A stretch of DNA of 64,000 nt from Oopsacas minuta. Taxonomy: Eukaryota; Porifera; Hexactinellida; Lyssacinosida; Leucopsacidae. The notes beneath the pieces were generated by a model. That model was not told the DNA's origin, did no database searches, and was given only the letters and a program-made list of their open reading frames with translations. A program made the position numbers and the translations under genes. The first letter of the stretch is position 1. Every line of letters starts with the position of its first letter. Below are positions 11,201 through 23,200 of the stretch, piece by piece. The stretch is taken from NCBI GenBank assembly GCA_024704765.1, contig JAKMXF010000277.1, positions 434,001-498,000 on the forward strand, written 5' to 3'.

Positions 11201-14200
11201 GCTAAGAATAATTCTTAGGTGACGCCAATTCATATTTTGAGAAACACTGAATGCTTCCTTAAATTTCTACAAAACCTGCACAAAGGTTATAAAGCTAAAA
11301 TCCAGCGATCTGCCATATTGCATACTTTTCTAATAATTACTCCAACAAAAGTCCATCCAAACACAAAATTCTCATGAAGTCCAAATCCCCGCCCCTAGGT
11401 AGCTTAATAACGAGTACAAATGAAAACTCCCAGATCGATAAGGTAGTGAACAAAATCCCTAATCCCCTCCCAATGGTACGGGTTTATAATTAATATAATA
11501 AATGTCCTATCACGTCCTCGTTTCTATAAATCCATATTCTATATTGATCTATCGACAACATAGCTAAAATAAATTCGGTCTGTCACAACATCCAAATTCG
11601 ACCTAATGCCAACACCGTAATTCGACCTAATGCAGCGCCCCCTACTCCATTAGTATTTTCCTAATCAATAATGATTCAAATCATTGAATTGATCAATGAG
11701 TTTATTTATCTTTTCGTACATTTCTTGCTTCTTCTTATTTTAATCTTGTTCTTTTCATCTCTGTTCCTCCATTTCCCTATCAATATTAAATGCTTTGGGT
11801 GGGTGAAATATAGGGATTGATTATTTACATTTACTCATGTATAGTATTATAAATGGAGCTGTATCGGGTCAGACATTCTCTGCTCTGGCCGGATCAGATT
11901 ACCCGGATAGGGATTGTAAATAGAATTTTGTCGCCAGAATAATCTTACATCTAATCGTGAGATTATTCACTAATCTCACGAATTTCAAAGTTTTTAGGTT
12001 CAGATCCCTGTTTACAGTAAGTGACTTGTTTTCGAAGCAAAACAAATCTCTATTCCACCAGAGGTTCTAAATAATATTGTTTGTTCCACAATTAATATTA
12101 TTCAGAGCCTCTCATAAAATAATCACAAATGTAGAATTGCTCCAAAAAGTGTACCTCAGTGCCTCATTACTTATACTTGTATAATCATATTCTTAGTAAA
12201 ATACAATATAATTAAGCTTTGTACACTACAGTGGAACCTCGATAATGCATGCACCTACGGATGGCCAAAATTTGTCCAAATTAATATCCTTGTGGAACCT
12301 GATTTTGTGCAAATATTTTTTCGACTTTTGTGGAAATTCGTTTAAACGAGTGTCTACTATATTTTCATCTTACAGATATCAAAATTCCTTTCCAAACACA
12401 GATGTTACTTTATAAATTTGCGGACGGATGTTGCTCATGTCCGGACAGAATCGAATATCCGGTACAGCCCTAATTATAGATACTATTTCTCTAATTTTTG
12501 AGTTTCAATACATGGCCTACCGCCTACTTAATACCAGGGATGCTAATCCAATCCAATCGAGACTATTATCGATTGTCGATTGACGCATTTCGTTTCGATT
12601 GGATTGTCGCCAATATTGCGACTTGATATCTCTCGGCGAATTTTCACCGATATTTTTTATGGGCCGTTCAAACATTGCATAATGCTACAAGGGGAGGGTG
12701 GTAGTATGCGAAGGAAATAATGTTAATAGGATATATTATCATTAATTTGTTTAATTTTTGTTGGTTCGTTACACTTCATTTCCTTGTATCGTCAAAAATA
12801 TATTTTCAATTAACTACACATTTTTTGAAAATGGGCTGATGAATATTCTGTTGTGGCATTGTATTTACAAATGTACCGTAATTGCTATGACTCCATGTAC
12901 AGATGACCGCAATATATAGTAGCAGCTATAGCGTGTTCCGCTGTTGATGAAAGGTTGTGTTTTAAAGACCCATCCTTGATAAACAGTAGTGGAGCTTACA
13001 GATAGGCTGACTATGTAATGCATTTTCACTTTAACACTTTTTACAGTTTTAAACCTTGATTGTAGGAAAGAGGTTATTGATGAGTTAATACAATTGGACA
13101 ACTCACACCCATTAAACCTAGCTATTCAGCAGAAAGCACTTGATTTACATATCCAAATACCTGTGTTAGAGGATAAATTAATACACTACACGGCTAAGAA
13201 TGGGACTGTGCAGTGCTTAACTTATCTACTCAATGCATGCCCTAATTTCCCTTACGATGATGTGAATGAGGATGGGAATACTCTTTTGCATTCGGCAGTT
13301 CAAGGCGGGATAAATGAACTTATCTATTTGATACTGGATATGGCAGGCAATCCGGACGGAATTTCAGATAATCAATCTAAGCTTGATAAGTTTTTGAATA
13401 TGACTAATTTAGCCGGTAAATTTATCTATTTTTTTCTGTTCGTCATATTTGTTAATTACCTCCTCCGGCCGCCTAATCTAGGATTTTATGAGATTAGTTA
13501 CTTGATAATTATACGTATCCAGTAGAACCTGCGTCATCGAACGCTAGTTTCCTACTAAGAACACCAGATGACAGCCTCATTCCGGTTATCCATTCAATTT
13601 ATCCACTAATTTCGTTTTTGTATGATCTAATGAATCACACATTCCACAGCTGTAAACTATTTCCAAGTTTAAAATACGCCTTATAATCGCATATTGGGAA
13701 AAATGCCCCAATTTTGAAACACTGTAAAACGCTGAATTTTGATCTTTGACTATAGTTTCAGATATGAAATAACCTAAAGCATAGCCTACTCTCTTTATGA
13801 ATTTCGAGCAGGGATGCGGTCGGAGATGAAGGGATTTTATGTGTAGATTCAATATTGCAGAACCGGTGCATTTTGTCCGAATAAATATATTGCCTATTTG
13901 TAAACAATATATTATCAACCATTATACCTATGCTAAAAATTAAGGAATTTATTAAAATATGTGTCTATTGAGTATTTATTTATGAAAACATGCCCTTCTT
14001 TGATCCCTTGTAGAATGGTAAACATTGCATCTTTCATTCCAAAAAAAAGCATATGGAATGATCTATAGATACCTTTTTCAAAATTGTGTCATGATAAAGT
14101 TAGCTCGTTCTTGAGTTACTGGAGACACCATGGATAACACATTGCAATAATATTCAGATAATTCACATCAAAATGTATTATAAGGGTATGGTAGGTTGGA

Positions 14201-17200
14201 TATTACTACAAATAGGCTATTCTGATTTGACCATAATTTTTATGATTAAGGATTCTAATTAGATTTTCAAAAAATGAGTCATCCATGGCATCTTCAGTAA
14301 CTCAAGAACGAGCAAACTTTACCAACAAAATTTTAATATTTTGCAAAAAAAGTTCTATAGATCATTTATTTTATATGTTTACTTTGAAATGAAAGATGCA
14401 ATATTTACCATTCTACAAGGTATCAAAGAATGGCATTTTTTCACTAATGAGTACTTAATAGACACATATTTTCACATATTCCTTAATTTTTAGCATAGCA
14501 TCCCTGGTCCAAAAATTCACAAGATGATGGTAGGTAGGCTATGCCTAACTATGTTTTATACAAAATAAAAATCATTGTCATAGCTCCTTTTTAGTTGCAT
14601 TTATGACCATGGATGACAAAATTTATCAATATCTATAGCCTACTAAAGATAAGGCCTGATCACTACTTTTAACCATGGATAAAAGGAAGTGTAATGCATT
14701 TAGATGGGAAATTCTGTAATCGCCAATATATGGAACTAATATATATTAGTCCGATAAATGTATTATTGATATGTAGGAATTCACAAAAGCCACATTTGTG
14801 AAAATTTTCATATTGAAGTTACGTCATCTGCTAGTATAATTGGCAAATATGAATTGAAAAATGCACCATCTTTGATACAATCAATGTAGAATGTTTATTA
14901 TTAATTTATCTACGTTCTAAATGTTTAAATACCTAATAATCTAGAACTGTTTCTGTACAAAATATAAATAATGTTCCATGATAAAGATAGCACTTTTCTG
15001 AGTTATCGCACAAACCATGGATTGCACTTATTTTGTTATTTTCTCTTAGTCTGGAAGTCAAAGGGCTTTTTTTGGCTTAACCTTGCATTGGAGTATATAT
15101 TTTGTTTTATAGTATTTACGATTGTTCGGCCCGTATGGAACCCTTTTCCACTTGCTGTCCCGTAGGAATGACCTAGGAATGTGTCAACATTCCATTCTCA
15201 AAAATTTTTCTAACCCTATCGAGTAACACCATGTTCGACGCCGCTAGCCGAGCTGAGTCTAGTTATGCACATATCGACCCTCTAAATGATCTTTAAATAC
15301 TCTTTTACTACATCGAACTCCATGGTCCCTCAATTTTCTCGATATTTTGGTTGCATATTAATATGAATACATTATGTTATCGACTGTTTTTGATTAATTC
15401 GTAGCTATATATTGATTCGTTTACCGTATGGTGTAGATCTCTGTAACTGGCCCAAATATTTATGCTAAACATCTGAATTATCTATATTACCACTATCTCT
15501 TATGATTAAATCCTGGAAGATAACTACATTGCATAGGATACAGGATATACTATACAGTGGGAAGTAGGTTGATTGCCCCAAACGGATACTTGTGATAGTT
15601 TGAGACAATCAAACGACTTCCTAGTGTATAGAATATCGTTTCTCCCGATTTTAAAACGAGTTATCTTTCAGGATAAATGTAAGGAATATATTGACGAATA
15701 TTTTTATTGGATCAAGATAACAGTGTTTTATTGTAAAACAATTCTTTAGAAGTTTCAGTAATGTGATATCTACTTACTGACTACGTACACAACTGTTCAA
15801 AGGCGACGTGGGCTCATTCTCCACTTAAAAATTACTTCTTGAAGGAATGTATTAACTGCATCATCATCCTCTCCATCGTTGTCTAACGGCATCTTGATAT
15901 CATTTATTGTAGGGAATGGAGGGCCTTTCTGATAATGTGCACAACCGCAGAAATATGATCCCTGGTTAGGGATGCCCTATTGTCCTTGGCTATTCTATTT
16001 GGGTAGGAAAAACACCTCTCCACTGCACAACTCCCTAACGGCATGGTGAGGAGCATCCCCGAAAGTAGTGAATGTTCAAGGTGCATCGCTCGAGTATATG
16101 ATTCTGAAATACATGATATCCAGAATCGCTTACTGCTTTTGGCTAAACAAATGTATCAGTTTCATATTATTGGCGATTATAGTAGAATTTCCCATCAAAA
16201 TATATCCACTTCCTTTTATTCCTAATCCATTGAAAATAGATCAGTGATCAGGCCCTATCTTTAGTAGGCTATGGAATAACAAATCACCGTTTTTCCCTGA
16301 ATAAACTCCGGGGATAGAAATGTGCCCTAAGATTTTTGAATCAAATTATCGCAACCCTCTAGAATATTTTTTTTTAAATTTCACACCACATTTAACCATG
16401 CAACAAAATTGTATAATTTGTTTCCCAAAATTCTTTAGATTTTCAAAGAAAGCCCACCAAATGAGAAGCGCCTTGGCACTTATTCAGAGCAATGTAGAAT
16501 AATTCGATAATCGTTATAATTATTAATCAAGTTAACATAACCAATTTAGCGATTTCTGTTCTGAAACTAGATATTTTCCGATGAAAAACATTGCCGAAAT
16601 TGCTTTGAGGGAATCCACAGTTAACTCTTACCTAACTTTGTAAGTCCTAAAATTCACTCTTAATAATATACAACCTATGCATATAATGACAAGTAAAGTT
16701 CATTGAAGGCAGAATTAAGACATTGAAAGTGGATATTAATATGGCTTTACATAATTGGCTCACATGTGGAAATGCATCTATAGAGTTATCCACACACCAA
16801 ATTTACTTGTACAGCCCGGGGTTAGAGTATCTATCTTTATCTTTATGTAGATACTCTAATATATTTAATAATTGCTTGTTTGTTTTCAAAGAAATGATTT
16901 TTGATAACTTATTTTAATTCGAATTTTGCCATTTAAGTAGTACGGTACTATGGTTATGTATTTATCGGAGTAGTAAATAGAATTCGTTAGAAAGTAAGTG
17001 AATACACTTTTATGTGACATATTTATTCAAGTTTTATCTACTTCTATATATGTATTTCCTCCATAAATAGATAGTTGACCCTAATCCGATTTTCACGCTT
17101 TTGAACTATTATTTTTATTAATGTGAAGTAAACAAACGAGTCTTAACAGCCACACAGTGGCAGAGTTGTTTGTTTTAAATCATAGTGTACAACTAATCCG

Positions 17201-20200
17201 CACTGGGTAACGCTTTTAAAACTCCTGTAATTAGAACATATCATATATGAACAATATTATATATTCTGGAAAACTGCTCCGAGATACTCTTGTTTATTTA
17301 TGCCTGTTATAAGAATATATTTAGCATCTCTCTAGCTCTATGGTGCATTGCGCTTTTATATGCTATAACCACTGTATTCATTTTGACATATCTTTGGAAC
17401 AATTGCTTGTGAGATTTCATCATTCGATAGTGAATTTTCTGCAAACAAGAAACTGAAAATAATGAATTGATGACACAACCTGAAATTCGTCAATTTTAGT
17501 TAAAAGGACGAAACAATGATTTTTATTAACCCTGCTGACTCATTGGAGACATTTGTTCCGAGAATGTCTCAGTGTGGATCAAAACCAATTATTGCAATCT
17601 TACTATTTGGACGGATACCTGATTCATAAATCATTATTTAAAGACAATTTAGAGGAGTTTTATACGTCTAGTTGCAACCAGATGACCGCGAAGTCGAATA
17701 TAGGGTTACTCAACAGGTTTCCAACAAATTTTGAGGATGGAATGTGTTACATTCCTGCATTGTCAGGAAATTTATTTCCATAGTGAAAGGAACCCTCTAT
17801 AGTAACGACTCTAGTGAAATTTCATCAGATTAATTCCTCTTAGCTTATATAATCACTTCATAAAGCTTGGTAGACTTGTCCAGCTGTCCTCTTAAAATCG
17901 CTAAACGCCTGACTATTCTGATCATTTTCATAATATCGTCAGAGATATGGTATCAATATGAAATACCATATTATGGGAAGTTGAGTATATTCTAAATATT
18001 GCAAATGATTTGTCCATGACCTTAACGATTGTCAAGTTATTGATAACTGTATGCAAAATGTGCTATAGATCACCCAGTAATATGTGAACTTGCCAATTTT
18101 CTAGTTATATTTATCAATTTCAGTACAAACTTCTTGAAATAGCTTCTAATACTTATATCAAAGAACAAAAGAGTACCAAATTTGGCCACAAAGCTTACTA
18201 ACAGGATACATTTCCTCATTCCAACAAATAAATGCATATTTGGATTGATTAAAAATATACCTACGTACTTAAACTCAGGGGAAAATGCACTTTTTCTCCA
18301 ATTTAGAAACTATTTTAATTCTTATGCTCTCGTTCTTTGCCCCGATATTGTAAGTTACTGTCAGGCCAGAGAGTTTAGTAGGTTACAGTTACTCTATTTT
18401 ATTTTCAGCCTGTCTGCCATTGAGGAGGAGGTCGGTTAGTTTTGCTAAATTATACCTTTTGTTGCAACCGAACAGTTCAATATTCGGTTTTTTGGCGAAT
18501 AGCTGATATTGGATTACCAACCGAATATCAGTATGTATTCGGTTTACGAGTAGTCAAAATGAATATTTTCAGTAGTATTCGGTTGAGTTTAACTAATATT
18601 ATCAGTATTCGTACAGGATTCAGTAAGGTTACTATTCATGAATACTGATTTTCAGTTCGAGAGGTTTCTACCTATAGCCTATGACCTGTATTATTTCCTC
18701 TTTATTGTGTCTAGGCAACACTGCGTTACATCTGTGTATGATTCACAAGAAGAGAGAGCCGATAAGACCTCTCCTTAGGGCTGGAGTAAAACTAAAGGTA
18801 GTTAACGCTAAGGGCAATACTCTATTACATCTAGCAGCTGAGAGGGATGAAATTGACTATATCAAGAGAATAATTAACTATCATCTTAGCGATACAACTG
18901 ATCAAGTTAGAGCGCTAGGTATGTTGGAGATCTTTATATCGTAGTTTGAGTTGACTGCAAGATCTTACAATTTCTGATACTGGAATATGATCTAATGGAA
19001 ATAGATCGGCCAGCAGTCGTTTTTGCGATGTACACTCGAACTCCCTTATCCAGGCCTCCGAAATATGGGCATCATTTATCCAAAAGGATTGAAATTAATT
19101 TGACCATTTTCAGAAATTATTCCTTTAATAGAGATGTCTTTGCTTGTAGTTCTTATCTAACACGTTTCTTTGTAACTAAAACCGTTAAAACATCTAGATT
19201 CGTAAATTTAATGTTATACCTGAGATCCGAAACTTCCCGATTAAGAGAGGTTCGAGTGTATATATAGTCCACATCAGGTAACTTGAACCCTCAGCAGAAA
19301 TCGCATTCTGTCCGAGATAATGAATGTTCTTGTTAACAGGAATTCGAATACGGATGTCGAGTGTATCATACTGATAGCTATAACTGATATATATGTTTGT
19401 ATATCCAGAAACTGGAAGGCCCCCAGGGCTTATTTTTGACATATAAGGATATTTTGGGCTAACTCGGACAAGTTCGAGGTGGAAGAAAATTCAAACCTAT
19501 GACGAAATTATGACATAATTGTCACTTTTTTGGAATTTCGAAAAATCTCAATATTCGCCACTGCTCAACCAATTTACGTGTTAGATTTAAATTTGGATCC
19601 AGATATCCCTCAATATACCTAATATGCTGACGTCATGACTGTGACCAAATGCTAACTCATCGCGGAATTATTACGTCATGATTATTGTACGAAAAATCGC
19701 AATTTTGAGAATTTCTACATACCCGAGGTGCGGAGAATAAATATTTCAAATTATATTCAGTTTGCTTCGCCTAATCGGGAACGGGGCGCTGCTTTAGTTA
19801 GAATTTTAAGGTTGTCATTAGTTAGAATTTTCTGAATTGTAACAAGTTAGAATCAATTTTTAGTCTATTGTAACAAGTTCGAATCGAATTCAGACTGTTG
19901 TCACAAGTCAGAATCAACTTTTCCGAGATATCGCGTGGCAAAACGTGGCCCGGGAAAAACTTTTTATTGTAGTAATTATACACCCGTACCATTGAGAGTG
20001 GATTAGGGATTTAGTTCACTATCTTATGGATCTGGGAGTTTTCATTTGTACTCGTTATTAAGCTACCTATGGGCGGGGATGTGGACTTCATGGTAATTTT
20101 GTGTTCGGATGGACTTTTGTTGGACTAATTATTAGTGAAGTCTGCAGAATGGCGGACCATGGATTTTTTGTTTTTTTCAACTTGTGACCACAGTCTGAAA

Positions 20201-23200
20201 TCCATTCTGACTTGTGACAATAGTCGGAAAATCGATTCTAACTTGTTACAATAGACTCATATTGATTCTAACTTGTTACAATTCAGAAAATTTTAACTAA
20301 TAACAACCTTATAATTCTAACTAAAGCATGCACACCTTGGGAACTTCGTAATACAGGACTTACAACTGATTTGGATCATGGATGGTAAGTAGATTGTAAT
20401 GTACTATTATTATATTTTGAATGGGAGGAATAGTGAGAAATTATTCTGATAATTGAACGTTTTATATGCATGCAATTACATTCTGTAACAACTTCACTTA
20501 TCTATTATCAAAATTGTCGAATGTTATCAAACAATAGAGCATCTTTTGGTTGATTTAGGTATTTTTAATGAAAATATACCTTATTCATTACAGGTAGTAC
20601 TCCAATAGTTAAACAGATGATATATGTATTTATTAATCATTTACTGAAACAATCCAATATTAGCTAAGATTGGAATTTCTTTAATTTCCTGTTGTTCTCC
20701 ATATTAGAAGTTCTTTTTGAAGATTTGAGTACCTTGAGTGAATTTAACTTTCGAACTTTATTTGTCAGAATACAATTAAAGATGGTACAAAGTTTTTCTT
20801 CAATATATCCCATTTAACCTTGAGACAGTTGTCACACTTACTTCTCTAAGACTCTGCTAGAGACGATGTATCTTCTATTTGATAGTAGAGATAGATACAT
20901 TAATTTTTGAGTGGTTGATGAACAAATTTGTTGAATAATATCGGTTGTACTTCAATTGCAGTAAATATTTTCCAAAGGAGAATGCACGATTCTAGAACTT
21001 CTAAAGCTGGATACTTTAATCCTCCTCGATCTGTTATTTGAATGAATTGTTCTTCTAAATGAATATCTCTCTGTTTGGTTAAACTAGCAAAGCATTCTCC
21101 GCACCTATCTTTGTATTTAGAGTATGTAGAACGGATAGCGTATCCAGCTACAAATGCCAATGCTAGGAGAGTAGTTTCGTATACTTCAGGAAGGAGATTA
21201 CAATTGTCCAACAGAGACAAGAAATCTTCAATTGGATGAATTTCAACTGGTACTTCTTCTGAGGAAAATGTCTTAATGAAGTCCTTAAGTGACATTTCTC
21301 GATCAGTTTCCTTCTGAAATAACTTTAAAATTGAAGAAAGCTTCAGCTTACGCTCACTTTCAAGGATTTGGAGGATAGATATATTGTACTGAGCACCTGA
21401 CATTTGTCGATAAACTCCAAAACGGTGTTCAAGTGGATCGTTCTGAAGACGGGAGGATAGAATATAAGCGAAACTACATGTCTCACTTGTAAGATAGTTA
21501 ACTATTAGAGGTAGCACTAAACAAGAATGTCTGAAACTAGAGAAAGTTTGAGGTGTTAACTTTCCTTATCAGGAAGCAATTTCCAAGTATCTAGCTATTA
21601 AACAACTTTATCAAGAAAAAAACGTTCATCATTGTTAATGAGTGGGTTTGAAAAGGAATCTCTTAAGCGCTCTCCTTTAATTGGACTGTTAACATTGAAG
21701 ATTTTCCAAATATGAACGATAACGTCTAAAATTCGTGAGTCTGAGATACAATAGCAGCACCCTGTAGTTGTTTATTTACCCTCAAGGTAACGTTCGTCGA
21801 TTCGCTAAAGAATGCCTACGCAAGAATAACATTTTGCCTCTCTAAATTGGTAGGCCAGCAAACTTTTGCAATCAATTTATAAGCTTGCTTCAAGGTGGAA
21901 GAGTGCTCAAGTCTGTATTGATTCCTAATATCTTCAAGGAAGCTCTGGACACAGACTGGTAAATTAGAGTTAATATTATCTTCAAAAGAAGGAAAAATAA
22001 AACTACACTGAGCATCACGTTGGTTGAGCCAATTGTTACGAATACATTTAATGATGTGGACAAAATCAAAAATGAGGAATAAAGGACGATTGGGGTCACA
22101 AGGATAAGGAACTGATTGTTCGGTTACATGCTTGCGCGATAATAATTTGAATAAACTTTGATTTAGCGGTAAGTTATCTCTACATAATATCACAACATTG
22201 AGATTGCACTTTTCAATATCAGTTATAACAGTAGTCACTATCTCAAAAACTTCTTAGCATCTGTACAGGCAAGTGGATATAGTCGAATTATTCCACTCCA
22301 TTTTTCGAAAGACTAGTAACCATGAAAGCTAGTACAGTTTTTGCCGCTACTTCTACATTCGAACTGGACGAGCCATAAATCTTTCCTCCTTTATAGCTAA
22401 AGTCAGACTGTGCATAAACCTCATCGATGTTTAATACAAGCTGACGTTGTTGTTTAGTAAACTTCGCAGTTGATTTAATGAGAAATTCTTTAAACTCGTA
22501 TTCCAAACCTGATTTTGAAGTAAGATTACGTAATGTAGATTGATGTGGAAGTGTAAGACATAGAGAAGTTTGAAGAAAACTATAACAAGCAGGGGAAATA
22601 AGTTAGCCTTTTAAGCAAGTGTCAGAGTGATCACATTGTATCTACATATATGCTTGGGAAGTAAGATATTTGCAAGTTGGCATAGTATAAATTGGAGACG
22701 AGGGATTGTTGATAATGCATCAGATTCATGATTAAGTTCAAACTTATCAATTGAAGATTGAAGATTAACAGTAGCTTGTTTGATTTCTTTTGGGAATCAT
22801 TTTGATGGTAGCTCGAAATATCATTAATAGAGGAATCAATTTCACGAACAGTCAAAAGTAGATCTTCTTCCCTGAAATCTTTAATACAGACAAAAATTGT
22901 TTGTAATTCAGATACATTGTCACGACATAAGTGCTTCAACCACATTTTAGCTAGCTCGGAATCTTTATGCAAAGTAAAGACAGTGTAGGTATTCTTTGAT
23001 CCAGGATAATTACTTTTACAATTTGGTACTGAACAACAATTTGGCATCGTGAATTAAGCTATATGCAAGAACTGAGGAATTAAAGTAGGATTAGGATGAA
23101 ATTATCATGAGTAATCTGAATTAGTACGAAAGCAAATATGAAAATGTCAAATAAGCGAATATATAACACGGGTAACTGAAAAAACATTATGACAAAAAAA

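Larger units (their letters stand above)
11048..13065. other. channel intron 2
   Basis: It contains foldback copy A (11092-11642), the hairpin at 11955-11981, and a pogo-like end at about 12229 (CAGTGGAACCTCGATAATGC) with partial similarity to 8981-9160. The rest shows nothing gene-like. Confidence 0.6.
13416..18714. other. channel intron 3
   Basis: A 5.3-kb intron with a long foldback (13929-14497), a TIR element with a hAT remnant (14635-16272), a short hairpin (16822-16859), remnants of the composite repeat at about 16920-17140, and a cluster of CCGAATA/TATTCGG motifs at about 18470-18650. No additional exon is needed to keep phase. Confidence 0.6.

Noticed and set aside
13586-13918. 110-codon minus-strand frame in channel intron 3
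   Set aside because: No domain, on the opposite strand within an intron, no acceptor or donor context.
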